Shown piece after piece: positions 8,124 through 16,202 of a stretch of 39,315 nucleotides of DNA. Numbering within the stretch: position 1 is the stretch's first letter; every line of letters begins with the position of its first letter. Source of the DNA: Acidobacteriota bacterium (GTDB lineage: Bacteria > Acidobacteriota > Vicinamibacteria > Vicinamibacterales > UBA2999); NCBI GenBank assembly GCA_016184455.1, contig JACPCS010000148.1, positions 1 to 39,315 on the forward strand, written 5' to 3'. A program made the position numbers and the translations under genes. A model generated the notes under the pieces. That model worked only from the letters and a program-made list of their open reading frames with translations, ran no database searches and was not told the DNA's origin.

Positions 8124-8705
8124 ATGATGACGCGAATGGATGCCGCCGACGTGATCCACCGTTTTCGCCGTGCAGGGGCGCTGCTCGAGGGCCACTTTCG
8201 TCTGACCTCCGGCCTCCACAGCCCCGGCTATCTGCAGTGCGCGCTCGTGCTCCAGCACCCGCGCGAAGCCGAGGCGCTCGGCGCCGCGCTTGCGGCGCTC
8301 GTCCGCCGCGCCGGGCCGCAGGCGGTCCTCTCGCCGGCGCTCGGGGGCATCGTCATCGGGCAGGAAGTGGGACGCGCCCTCGGCATCCGCGCGCTCTTCG
8401 CCGAGCGGCAGGATGGGAAGCTGACGCTCAGGCGCGGCTTCTCCTTCACGCCAGGCGAGAAGGTTGTCGTCATCGAGGACGTCGTGACGACCGGTGGATC
8501 GACGCGGGAGACCGTCGAGGTGGCGCGGGCGGCGGGTGCCGAGGTCGTCGCCGCGGCCGCCATCATCGATCGCAGCGGCGGCAATCAGGGGCTCGACGTA
8601 CCGTTCCACTGTCTTGCGCAGGTGTCGCTGCCGACCTACGCGCCCGAGTCGTGCCCGCTCTGTCTGGCCGGTCAGCCGGTGGTCAAGCCGGGATCGCGCG
8701 TGTGA
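8124..8705 (+). CDS. pyrE: Orotate phosphoribosyltransferase
   Basis: Fifth step of de novo UMP synthesis: orotate plus PRPP gives orotidine 5'-phosphate. 193 residues, normal length. The PRPP-binding loop VVVIEDVVTTGGST is present, with the preceding LTSGLHSPGYLQC and SPALGGIVIGQEVGRAL typical of PyrE. The C-terminal CPLC is seen in some PyrE groups. AGGTGA lies 5 bases before the ATG at 8124; a second ATG at 8127 and a third at 8136 are alternatives. The stop overlaps the truA GTG (GTGA), so the two are coupled. Confidence 0.95.
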   Translation: MMTRMDAADVIHRFRRAGALLEGHFRLTSGLHSPGYLQCALVLQHPREAEALGAALAALVRRAGPQAVLSPALGGIVIGQEVGRALGIRALFAERQDGKLTLRRGFSFTPGEKVVVIEDVVTTGGSTRETVEVARAAGAEVVAAAAIIDRSGGNQGLDVPFHCLAQVSLPTYAPESCPLCLAGQPVVKPGSRV

Positions 8706-9520
8706 CACGCACGCTCAAGCTGACGCTCAGCTACGACGGCACCCGCTTCGTCGGGTGGCAGCGGCAGGCCCGGGGCCCCCACGGCGCACGCCTGCGCCGT
8801 GGGGTGGAGGTCGACGGAGAATCCATTCAGGGGCTGCTCGAGGAGGCGCTCGCGCGATTCGAGGGGGCGCCGGTCAGCGTGCACGGCGCCGGACGAACCG
8901 ATGCGGGCGTCCATGCACTCGGGCAGGTCGCCAGCGTCGAGCTGACGTCCACCCATTCCACCGACGCACTGCTCCGCGGGCTCAACGCATCGCTCCCGGC
9001 GGAGATCCGCGTCACGAGCGTCGAAGAGGCTGCGGCCGGCTTCCACGCGCGTTTCAGCGCGCGGTCGAAGAGCTATCGCTACGTGATCCGAAATGACGCC
9101 ATCGTCAGCCCATTCGAGCGCGCGTACGTCTGGCACGTGCCGGAGCGGCTCGATGTCGGCGCGATGCAGGATGCGGCCGCCGCGCTCGTCGGCACGCACG
9201 ACTTCGCCGCATTCGCCAGCGCCGGCAGCGAGACGAAGGACACGGTGCGGACGATGACACGCTCCGAGGTCCTGCAGCTCGGCACCCTCCACCGACCACC
9301 AACCACCAACCACCAACCGGGGTTGATCGCCTACGAAGTCGCCGGTACCGGCTTTCTCCGCTACATGGTCCGCGCCATCGTCGGCACGCTCGTCGAGATC
9401 GGCCGGGGCTGGCGTCGGGCAGGATCGATGGCGGCGCTCCTGGCAGGGCGCCAGCGCGCGGATGCGGGCGCCACCGCCCCGCCGCACGGGCTGTTCCTCG
9501 TGGGCGTGGACTATGATTAA
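8702..9520 (+). CDS. truA: tRNA pseudouridine(38-40) synthase
   Basis: Isomerises U38-U40 in tRNA anticodon arms. 272 residues, slightly long for TruA. The N-terminal YDGTRFVGWQRQ, the catalytic aspartate in GAGRTDAGVHALGQV and the C-terminal GTGFLRYMVRAIVGTLVEIGRG are diagnostic. Two insertions explain the extra length. Residues 26-35 are encoded by a 28-nt hairpin, just before SIQGLLEEAL. Residues about 196-205 (TLHRPPTTNHQ region) are encoded by four 7-bp repeats in the loop before LIAYEVAGTGF. Both keep the frame and avoid the catalytic core. The GTG start overlaps the pyrE stop. Confidence 0.95.
   Translation: MTRTLKLTLSYDGTRFVGWQRQARGPHGARLRRGVEVDGESIQGLLEEALARFEGAPVSVHGAGRTDAGVHALGQVASVELTSTHSTDALLRGLNASLPAEIRVTSVEEAAAGFHARFSARSKSYRYVIRNDAIVSPFERAYVWHVPERLDVGAMQDAAAALVGTHDFAAFASAGSETKDTVRTMTRSEVLQLGTLHRPPTTNHQPGLIAYEVAGTGFLRYMVRAIVGTLVEIGRGWRRAGSMAALLAGRQRADAGATAPPHGLFLVGVDYD
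8777..8804 (+). repeat. 28-nt hairpin element inside truA
   Basis: Perfect 12-bp stem, 4-base loop: CCCCACGGCGCA, CGCC, TGCGCCGTGGGG. It is in frame in truA, encoding PHGARLRRG between two conserved N-terminal blocks. It matches the tolC element at 7975-8002 in length, stem pattern and position near a gene's 5' end. Confidence 0.8.
9289..9316 (+). repeat. 7-bp tandem repeat inside truA
   Basis: Four heptamers: CCACCGA then CCACCAA three times. They encode a Pro/Thr/Asn/His-rich loop in TruA. Twenty-eight bases alone would not keep the frame, so flanking bases must have been gained or lost with them. Confidence 0.8.
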
Positions 9521-9529
9521 CGATTGATC

Positions 9530-10321
9530 GTGCCTTTAGATCAGTTGCTTGCGTCGGTGCCGGCCGGCCACCCCGACGAGGCGCTGGCGCGCCAGATCGA
9601 TTTCACGCGGCTGCCCGCGCACGTCGCCATCATCATGGACGGCAACGGCCGATGGGCCGCGCAGCGCCACCTGCCGCGGGTGGAGGGACACCGCGCGGGC
9701 ATCGATGCGGTGCGCGAGACGGTGGAGACCAGCGCGCGGCTCGGCCTGCGCGTGCTGACGCTCTACGCCTTCTCCGTGGAGAACTGGAAGCGGCCTGCCA
9801 CCGAGATCAACACGCTCATGCTGCTGCTCAAGCGGTATCTGCGGTCGGAGCTCAACACGCTGCTGACCAACGATATCCGCTTCCGCGTCATCGGGCGCAT
9901 GGAGGAGCTCGCGCCCGACGTGCAGGACGAGCTGCGCACCGCGATCGACCGCACCGCCGGACAGCGCGGCATGCTCTTCAACGTGGCGTTGAACTATGGA
10001 GGGCGCGCCGAGATCGTCGACGCCGCCCGGCGTGCGATGGAGGCCGGCGTGCGTGCCGACGAGCTCGATGAGGAGCGGTTCGCGTCGTTTCTCTACACGG
10101 CGGGCCAGCCGGATCCCGACCTGCTCATCCGGACGAGCGGCGAGATGCGGGTGAGCAACTACCTGCTCTGGCAGATTGCCTACGCCGAGATCTACGTGAC
10201 CGAGACGCTCTGGCCCGACTTCCGGCGCCGGCATCTGCTGGAGGCGATCCTCGCCTACCAGAAGCGCGAGCGCCGGTACGGCGGCATTACTTCGGCGCGA
10301 GCGGCCATCGGCGCGCAATGA
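9530..10321 (+). CDS. uppS: Isoprenyl transferase (undecaprenyl diphosphate synthase)
   Basis: Cis-prenyltransferase that extends farnesyl diphosphate to the C55 carrier lipid for peptidoglycan and polysaccharide synthesis. 263 residues from the GTG at 9530. Signature motifs: HVAIIMDGNGRWA with the catalytic aspartate, LYAFSVENWKRP, and RTSGEMRVSNYLLWQIAYAE with the diphosphate-binding arginine. The start could also be a TTG at 9524; neither has a clear ribosome-binding site. It follows truA by 9 bases and precedes cdsA, the usual uppS-cdsA-dxr-rseP order. Confidence 0.95.
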   Translation: MPLDQLLASVPAGHPDEALARQIDFTRLPAHVAIIMDGNGRWAAQRHLPRVEGHRAGIDAVRETVETSARLGLRVLTLYAFSVENWKRPATEINTLMLLLKRYLRSELNTLLTNDIRFRVIGRMEELAPDVQDELRTAIDRTAGQRGMLFNVALNYGGRAEIVDAARRAMEAGVRADELDEERFASFLYTAGQPDPDLLIRTSGEMRVSNYLLWQIAYAEIYVTETLWPDFRRRHLLEAILAYQKRERRYGGITSARAAIGAQ

Positions 10322-10327
10322 CATGAC

Positions 10328-10372
10328 CCCTCGATGCACCCTCGGGGTCATCCTGAGCATGGTCGAGGGATG
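10328..10372. repeat. Nested inverted repeat ending in the cdsA start codon
   Basis: Outer arms CCCTCGA (10328-10334) and TCGAGGG (10363-10369), inner imperfect arms CTCGGG and CCTGAG. It fills the 48-base gap between uppS and cdsA. The right arm runs straight into ATG, giving GGTCGAGGGATG, so the repeat supplies the bases before and including the cdsA start. A related element lies at 27201-27241 beside hemA. Confidence 0.7.
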
Positions 10373-11158
10373 ACCCGGCTCCTCAGCGGGGTCGTCATGG
10401 CCGCCGCCGCGCTTGCGGCGATCCTTCTCTTTCCACCGCTGGTCCTGCGCCTGCTCGCCTCGGTCGTCGCGCTTGCGGCCGCGCGAGAGTACCTGCACGT
10501 GCTGCACCGCGACGGCCGCGCGCCACGCGCGCTGCCGGTACTGCTGCTCGTCGCGCTCACCTGCTGGTGGATGGGAGCGCCCACGCGGCCCGACGTACTG
10601 GCGATCCTGCTCGCCGGCCTCGCATGGCTGGCGATCGAGGTCGTCTTCTGCGGCCTCACCGTCGACCGCGCGGCCGCCAGATTCCTCGCGCCCTGGTATA
10701 TCGGCATGCCGCTGGGGATGCTCGCAGCGGTCCACGAGACGAGCGGCCGGCTCGCCACGCTGCTGCTCATCGCCACGATCGTCGTGAGCGACTCGTCGCA
10801 GTACTATGCGGGGCGGCTGTTCGGTCGCCGCGCGCTCGCACCCACGATCAGTCCGAAGAAGACCGTCGAGGGCGCCATTGGCGGCGCCCTGCTCGCCACG
10901 CTGTTTCTGGCGCTCGCCGGTCGATACGTGCTGCCCGCGGCCGGAGTCGTCCCGCTGGCGCTCGTCGGCTTTGTGATGGCGGCCCTCGGCATCTGCGGCG
11001 ATCTGTTCGAGTCGCGGCTCAAGCGGATTGCGGGCGTCAAAGACAGCGCGGCGTTGATTCCGGGCCACGGCGGGCTGCTCGATCGCATCGACGCGCTGCT
11101 GTTTGCCACGCCGGCGTTCTATCTCTATGTGGAACGGTTCGCGGCTGGTGGTTCGTGA
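10370..11158 (+). CDS. cdsA: Phosphatidate cytidylyltransferase
   Basis: Inner-membrane enzyme making CDP-diacylglycerol from phosphatidate and CTP, the precursor of bacterial phospholipids. 262 residues with about 7-8 hydrophobic segments. The C-terminal CDP-alcohol synthase signature is present: VSDSSQYYAGRLFGRR, SPKKTVEGAIGG, and KDSAALIPGHGGLLDRIDALLF. The ATG at 10370 is the end of a dispersed inverted repeat, which may also provide a close GAGGG in place of a standard ribosome-binding site. Its stop overlaps the dxr GTG. Confidence 0.94.
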   Translation: MTRLLSGVVMAAAALAAILLFPPLVLRLLASVVALAAAREYLHVLHRDGRAPRALPVLLLVALTCWWMGAPTRPDVLAILLAGLAWLAIEVVFCGLTVDRAAARFLAPWYIGMPLGMLAAVHETSGRLATLLLIATIVVSDSSQYYAGRLFGRRALAPTISPKKTVEGAIGGALLATLFLALAGRYVLPAAGVVPLALVGFVMAALGICGDLFESRLKRIAGVKDSAALIPGHGGLLDRIDALLFATPAFYLYVERFAAGGS

Positions 11159-12324
11159 AGCACGTCGCCATTCTCGGCTCGACCGGTTCCATCGGGCGCA
11201 GCGCCCTCGCCGTCGTCGACGCGCACCCGACACGGCTCGCGGTCGTGGCGCTCGCGGCCGGCGACAACGCTGCACTGCTCGCCGAACAGGTAGCCAGGTA
11301 TCGTCCCGATACCGTCGCGATGGCGACCGGCGACGGCGTGGGCCGCCTGAAAGGTCTTTGCGGCGGCGACACGCCCGGCACGATTGCGGCAGGCACGGCT
11401 GGTCTCGTCGCCGTCGCCACCCATCCCTCCGCCGACATCGTCATCTGCGCGTCATCCGGAACGGCAGGGCTCGAGGCGGTGCTCGCCGCCATCGAGGCGG
11501 GCAAGACGATTGCGCTCGCCAACAAGGAAGTGCTCGTGATGGCTGGTCCGCTCGTCACGCGCGCGGCCGCGCGGCGCGGCGTCTCGATTCTCCCGGTCGA
11601 CAGCGAACACAACGCCATCCATCAGTGCCTGCACGGGCGGTCGCGCGACGAGATCCGCCGCGTGATCCTGACCGCGTCCGGCGGTCCGTTCCGCGACCAC
11701 GACCTGGCGGCGCTCGCGCACGTCGACCCGGAGGCGGCGCTGCGGCATCCGACGTGGCAGATGGGGCGGAAGATCACGATCGATTCGGCGACGCTGATGA
11801 ACAAGGGGCTCGAGGTGATCGAGGCGCACTGGCTGTTCGGCGTCTCCGCCGATCAGATCGACGTGGTGATCCACCCGCAGTCGATCGTGCACTCGATGGT
11901 CGAGCTCGTCGACGGATCCGTGATCGCGCAGCTCGGCGTCACCGACATGCGGCTGCCGATTCAGTACGCGTGCTCGTACCCGGAGCGATGGAGCGGGCCG
12001 CTGCCGTCGCTGGATCTGACACGCGGGGGCCGGCTGGAATTTTTCCCACCCTCGCCCGACCGCTTCCCGTGTCTGGCACTCGCCTATCGCGCGCTCGACG
12101 CGGAAGGGACACTTCCGGTCGTGCTGAATGCGGCCAATGAGGTCGCGGTCGACGCCTTTCTCGATCGGAAGCTCGGCTTTACGTCCATTCCGCGCCTCAT
12201 CGCCGAAACCATGGACGCGCACACGGTGGAGGAGGTGTCCAGCCTGCAGGTCGTGCGGCGCGTCGATGCGTGGGCGCGTGAATACGCGCGGGAGATGGCC
12301 CGCGGGTTAGAATTGACCCAGTGA
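11155..12324 (+). CDS. dxr: 1-deoxy-D-xylulose 5-phosphate reductoisomerase
   Basis: Second step of the MEP isoprenoid pathway, making MEP from DXP with NADPH. 389 residues, normal length. The N-terminal GSTGSIG nucleotide-binding motif, LANKEVLVMAG, PVDSEHNAIHQCL, SGGPFRDHD and GRKITIDSATLMNKGLEVIEA (metal/substrate site) are all present. The GTG start overlaps the cdsA stop (GTGA), and the rseP ATG overlaps its own stop. Its product feeds UppS. Confidence 0.96.
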   Translation: MKHVAILGSTGSIGRSALAVVDAHPTRLAVVALAAGDNAALLAEQVARYRPDTVAMATGDGVGRLKGLCGGDTPGTIAAGTAGLVAVATHPSADIVICASSGTAGLEAVLAAIEAGKTIALANKEVLVMAGPLVTRAAARRGVSILPVDSEHNAIHQCLHGRSRDEIRRVILTASGGPFRDHDLAALAHVDPEAALRHPTWQMGRKITIDSATLMNKGLEVIEAHWLFGVSADQIDVVIHPQSIVHSMVELVDGSVIAQLGVTDMRLPIQYACSYPERWSGPLPSLDLTRGGRLEFFPPSPDRFPCLALAYRALDAEGTLPVVLNAANEVAVDAFLDRKLGFTSIPRLIAETMDAHTVEEVSSLQVVRRVDAWAREYAREMARGLELTQ

Positions 12325-14531
12325 ATACGTTGCTCGCGTTCCTGTTCGTCCTCGGCGTGCTCGTGGTCGTGCACGAGCTGGGCCACTTCATGGCGGCGCG
12401 ACGGCTCGGCGTCCGCGTCCTGACGTTCTCGTTCGGCTTCGGCCCGAAGCTCCTCAGGATCAAGCGCGGCGACACCGAGTATTGCGTCAGCGCTGTTCCG
12501 CTCGGCGGGTACGTGAAGATGGCGGGCGAGAATCCCGACGACCCCCGTACCGGCCGCCCCGACGAGTTCCTGTCGCGATCGAAATGGGAGCGGTTCCAGA
12601 TCCTCATCATGGGACCGGTCATGAACATCCTCCTCGCCGTCGTCGTCATGGCGGTCGTGCTCGCGCAGGGCGCCGAGGTGCCGATCTACCAGGATCAGCC
12701 GCCCGTCGTCGGCGCGGTGACGCCGGGATCGCCCGCCGAGCGCGCCGGCATCCAGCGTGGCGATCGCATCCTGACGGTCGCGGGCGACCAGGTCGACACG
12801 TGGGAGGACCTGTTCCTCGCCGTCGGGACGCGCGCCGACCGCGACGTCGTGGTCACGCTGTTGCGCGGCGGGCAGACGCAGAGCGTCACGGTGCGTCCCG
12901 TGCCCGAGACGCGCTTCGAGGTCGGCAATATCGGCGTCCTGCCCGACATCAACCCGATCGTGGCGTCTGTGATTCCGGGCCGACCCGCGGAACGGGCGGG
13001 CTTGAGAGCGGGTGACGTGGTGCTGGCCGTCAATGGCGAGCGCATGGTCACGCGCGCGCAGCTCATCGAGGCGATCTCGAGGAACGGCGGCCGCGAGATC
13101 GAGCTGACGATCCAGCGCGGCGAAGGGCAGCAGGTGCGCCTCCGGGCCACGCCGGAGCAGGAAGGCGACCGCGGCATGCTTGGCCTGTACGTGACCGAGC
13201 CGACCCGCACGTTCCAGCCCGGCCCGCTCGAGGCGGTCCGGCTGAGCGTCGAGCGCAACATCGAGTTCAGCGCGCTGATCTTCCGGACGCTCGGCGGGCT
13301 GTTCGTGGGCGAGACGTCGCCGCGGCAGTTGATGGGACCTGTCGCGATTGCGCAGCTCTCGGGCGAATCCGCCCAGGCGGGCTGGATCGCGCTCTTCACG
13401 CTGATGGCATCGATCAGCCTCAACCTCGGGCTGCTGAACCTGCTTCCGATTCCGGTGCTCGACGGCGGCCACATCCTCATCATGGCCGTCGAGGGGATTG
13501 CCCGCCGCGACTTCAGCATGGCGGTCAAGGAGAAGATGCTGCTCGCCGGCTTCGTCCTGCTGATGGTGCTGATGGTCACGGTCATCTACAACGACCTGAC
13601 GCGGATCAACTGGATCGAGCGGCTGATGCCGCTGGCGCTCTTGCTGGCGGGATCGCTCGTTGTGCCGATGGCGGCGCAGCAGGCCGTCACGCAGGCCGAC
13701 ATCCAGCGGCTGCAGGACAACGTTTACCAGGCCGGCACCGATGTCTCACAGCTGCGCGCGCGCGACGCGGCGCGAGCCAATGAGCTCCAGGCCGAGCTCG
13801 ACGAGCTGCGCGACGAGGTGATTTACCTGCGGGTGAAACTGCGGAAGGAAGGGTCGCTGCCGCGGAGCGAGTACGCCTCCGTCCGTGACCGGATCGAGGA
13901 TCTGCGCACGCGGGCGCGAAGCCAGGCGCCGGCCGCCGCCGCGGCCCCCGCCCGTCCCGCCGCTCCCGCAGCAGGATCCACCGCGCCCCCCAGCGCTGCG
14001 CCGGCACCCGCGACAGCTGGCGCCACGACGGAGATTCCCGCGGGCACCGAAATGGACGTCCGGCTCTCCGTACGTCTGAACTCGGGCACGGCCAAGGTGG
14101 AAGATCGCTTCGAGGCCACAACCCTCGTCGACTTCAACGTGAGCGGCCGTCCGGTCGTCCCGGCAGGCTCGGTCATGCGCGGCGTCATCACCGACGTCGA
14201 ACCGGCCACACGCACCAACCGGACCGCACGAATGACACTGAGCTTCGATCAGATCACCGTGAACGGCCGCGCCTACCCGATCCGCGGCACCGTGACACAG
14301 GCCATTGAAGGCGAAGGGCTGAAAGGCGAGGCCGGTCGCATCGGCACCGGCGCCGGCGTCGGCGCCATCATCGGCGGCATCCTGGGCGGCTTCCGCGGCG
14401 CGCTTGCCGGCATCCTGATCGGTGCGGGCGGCACGCTCGCGGCCACCGAAGGGAAGGACGTCGATCTGCCACAGGGCTCGGTGCTGCGCGTGCGGTTCGA
14501 CTCGCCCGTGCAGATCAACACGGCTCGCTGA
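12321..14531 (+). CDS. rseP: RseP-type site-2 protease read through into a secreted domain
   Basis: Residues 1-435 are a complete RseP intramembrane zinc protease: HELGH at 18-22 in the first membrane segment, MGPVMNILLA, two PDZ domains (about 120-200 and 205-285), and the second catalytic motif PIPVLDGGH with Asp381. RseP cleaves anti-sigma factors and remnant signal peptides. The frame then continues without a stop into 301 residues that look like a separate exported protein: a signal-peptide-like stretch (MPLALLLAGSLVVPMAAQQ), a coiled coil, a Pro/Ala linker, a beta domain (EIPAGTEMDVRLS...) and a glycine-zipper (GAGVGAIIGGILGGFRG). RseP normally ends about where the second part begins, so this is a fusion or a lost stop. 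Confidence 0.85.
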   Translation: MNTLLAFLFVLGVLVVVHELGHFMAARRLGVRVLTFSFGFGPKLLRIKRGDTEYCVSAVPLGGYVKMAGENPDDPRTGRPDEFLSRSKWERFQILIMGPVMNILLAVVVMAVVLAQGAEVPIYQDQPPVVGAVTPGSPAERAGIQRGDRILTVAGDQVDTWEDLFLAVGTRADRDVVVTLLRGGQTQSVTVRPVPETRFEVGNIGVLPDINPIVASVIPGRPAERAGLRAGDVVLAVNGERMVTRAQLIEAISRNGGREIELTIQRGEGQQVRLRATPEQEGDRGMLGLYVTEPTRTFQPGPLEAVRLSVERNIEFSALIFRTLGGLFVGETSPRQLMGPVAIAQLSGESAQAGWIALFTLMASISLNLGLLNLLPIPVLDGGHILIMAVEGIARRDFSMAVKEKMLLAGFVLLMVLMVTVIYNDLTRINWIERLMPLALLLAGSLVVPMAAQQAVTQADIQRLQDNVYQAGTDVSQLRARDAARANELQAELDELRDEVIYLRVKLRKEGSLPRSEYASVRDRIEDLRTRARSQAPAAAAAPARPAAPAAGSTAPPSAAPAPATAGATTEIPAGTEMDVRLSVRLNSGTAKVEDRFEATTLVDFNVSGRPVVPAGSVMRGVITDVEPATRTNRTARMTLSFDQITVNGRAYPIRGTVTQAIEGEGLKGEAGRIGTGAGVGAIIGGILGGFRGALAGILIGAGGTLAATEGKDVDLPQGSVLRVRFDSPVQINTAR
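13626..14531 (+). CDS. Possible separately translated exported protein (C-terminal part of the rseP frame)
   Basis: An internal ATG at 13626 would give a 301-residue protein with its own signal peptide: MPLALLLAGSLVVPMAAQQ, cleavage after PMA or AQ. Next come a predicted coiled coil (QADIQRLQDNVYQAGTDVSQLRARD), an Ala/Pro linker and a domain with PAGTEMDVRL, PAGSVMRGVITDVEPA and VDLPQGSVLRVRF strands around a glycine-zipper segment. This beta arrangement resembles TrbI/VirB10-like or outer-membrane stress proteins, but I cannot name the family. The junction reads cTGATGcc, a stop/start overlap one base out of frame with rseP. Whether it is made alone or only as the fusion cannot be decided from sequence. 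Confidence 0.5.
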   Translation: MPLALLLAGSLVVPMAAQQAVTQADIQRLQDNVYQAGTDVSQLRARDAARANELQAELDELRDEVIYLRVKLRKEGSLPRSEYASVRDRIEDLRTRARSQAPAAAAAPARPAAPAAGSTAPPSAAPAPATAGATTEIPAGTEMDVRLSVRLNSGTAKVEDRFEATTLVDFNVSGRPVVPAGSVMRGVITDVEPATRTNRTARMTLSFDQITVNGRAYPIRGTVTQAIEGEGLKGEAGRIGTGAGVGAIIGGILGGFRGALAGILIGAGGTLAATEGKDVDLPQGSVLRVRFDSPVQINTAR

Positions 14532-14555
14532 TCGCTTCGGTCAACTCCTTTTCCC

Positions 14556-14583
14556 TTGACATCCCACCCTGCGGGCGTATTCT
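14556..14583 (+). promoter_or_regulatory. Sigma-70-type promoter before the Tat-protein gene
   Basis: TTGACA at 14556-14561 and TATTCT at 14578-14583 with a 16-base spacer; expected start near 14590 and a leader of about 65 bases. The -35 is perfect and the -10 matches 5 of 6. It lies in the 122-base gap after rseP, so the Tat-protein gene is probably its own transcription unit. Confidence 0.65.
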
Positions 14584-14653
14584 CGCCTGTCAGCTGGCCG
14601 CGACGACTCACACCGGGCGACAAGACGACCATCGTTGACCTGTGGAGGAAGCC

Positions 14654-16180
14654 ATGGCTGGACGAACGACACGCCGACGGTTTCTTCGGTCCGCAGCTCT
14701 GGGTGGAACCGCACTGGGTCTGGGGAGTCTCGCATTCCTGAAGAAGCTGCCGCCTGTATCCGCCCAGGACGCGCGTGTGGGCCCGCCGCTCGTGAAGCTC
14801 GACGCGGGGATCGAGCCGTTGGTGCGCCTGATCGAGGACACGCCGCAAGCGGATCTCCTGGAACACGTCGCGCAACGCATCCGCAGGGGCACGAGCTATC
14901 AGCAGGTCGTGGCGGCCTTGTTTCTTGCCGCCGTCCGCAACGTGCAGCCGCGTCCCGGCGTGGGATTCAAGTTCCATGCGGTGATGGTGGTGAACGCGGC
15001 CCACCTGACGAGCTTGTCCGTACCAGAGGGGGATCGCTGGCTGCCCATCTTCTGGGCGCTCGATGAGTTCAAGACCTCGCAGGCGGAAGAACAGCGCGCC
15101 AGCGGCTGGCGAATGGCGTCCGTCGACGAGCACGCCGTCATCCCCGCACCCGTGGCGAAGCAGGCCTTCATCGACGCCATGGAGAGCTGGGATGAAAAGA
15201 AGGCGGACGGCGCCGTGGCCGGACTGGCGCGATCGGCGCGCCCGGCTGAGATCTACGAACTCTTGTACCGCCTCGGCGCGCGTGATTTCCGTGACATCGG
15301 CCACAAAGCCATCTTTGTCGCCATGAGCTGGCGGACCCTGCAGTTCATCGGCTGGCAGCATGCCGAGCCGGTCCTGCGCTCGCTGGCCTTTGCGCTGCTG
15401 CACCACGACCTCAAAAACACCACACCGGCTCACAGCGACGACGAAGCCGATCGCCCCTGGCGTCGCAATCAGGCGTTGGCGGCCAGAATCGGATCGAAGT
15501 GGATGGGCGGAGCACTCGACGAGGGCGCCACTCGCGGCATGCTGGATGTCCTCCGTCATGGATCCAGCAACGACGCGTGCGACAAGGCGGTGGAACTGAT
15601 CGGCCGGGGCATGTCGCCGCAGTCGATCTGGGATGCGGTCTTCGTCGGTTCCGGGGAACTGCTGATGCGGGAGCCGTCCATTGTCATGGTGCACGCCGTC
15701 GACGCCGCCAACGCGCTGCGCTACGCCTTCCAGGCCACGAGCGACGAGGGCACGAAAAAGCTGCTGCTGCTGCAGGGTTGTGCGTTCGTGCCGATGTTCA
15801 GGGCCAGGATGACCCCCAAGGCGGCCGCTGTCAGCATCGATGACGTGAAGCCGCTGACGATCCAGCGGCCATCGGGCGCCATCGACGAAATCCTGGGCGA
15901 AGTCAGTACCGATCGGATGAACGCCGCCAGGAAGGTTCGTCAGTATCTGACTGACGGCGGCCGCGTGCAGGACCTGATGAACGCCGCCCGGCGCCTGATC
16001 TTCCTGAAGGGCGACAACGCCCACGATTACAAGTTCAGCGCGGCGGTGCTGGAGGACTACTTCAACGTCAGCCCGGCCTGGCGCGACCAGTTCCTGGCGA
16101 CCAGCGTGTTCAATCTCAGGGGCAGTGGGGACCGTGACAATGCTCTCGTGGCGCGGACGCGTGCGGCGCTGAGAGGCTGA
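14654..16180 (+). CDS. Tat-exported protein of unknown function with internal duplication
   Basis: 508 residues. The N-terminus TRRRFLRSAALGG plus a hydrophobic stretch and VSAQ is a twin-arginine signal, so a folded, possibly cofactor-bearing protein is exported. GGAGG 5 bases upstream decides the ATG at 14654 over an upstream GTG. The rest is mostly helical. Two segments align: residues 79-140 (GTSYQQVVAALF ... HAVMVVNA) and 319-380 (GMSPQSIWDAVF ... HAVDAANA), with His108/Asn114 matching His347/Asn353 at the same spacing. Other conserved-looking histidines are DEHAVIPAP, DIGHKAI and ALLHHD. I do not recognise the family. Histidines could bind metal or heme; that is a guess. Confidence 0.8.
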   Translation: MAGRTTRRRFLRSAALGGTALGLGSLAFLKKLPPVSAQDARVGPPLVKLDAGIEPLVRLIEDTPQADLLEHVAQRIRRGTSYQQVVAALFLAAVRNVQPRPGVGFKFHAVMVVNAAHLTSLSVPEGDRWLPIFWALDEFKTSQAEEQRASGWRMASVDEHAVIPAPVAKQAFIDAMESWDEKKADGAVAGLARSARPAEIYELLYRLGARDFRDIGHKAIFVAMSWRTLQFIGWQHAEPVLRSLAFALLHHDLKNTTPAHSDDEADRPWRRNQALAARIGSKWMGGALDEGATRGMLDVLRHGSSNDACDKAVELIGRGMSPQSIWDAVFVGSGELLMREPSIVMVHAVDAANALRYAFQATSDEGTKKLLLLQGCAFVPMFRARMTPKAAAVSIDDVKPLTIQRPSGAIDEILGEVSTDRMNAARKVRQYLTDGGRVQDLMNAARRLIFLKGDNAHDYKFSAAVLEDYFNVSPAWRDQFLATSVFNLRGSGDRDNALVARTRAALRG

Positions 16181-16202
16181 AGGCACGATGGGCCAGCGGC
16201 TA

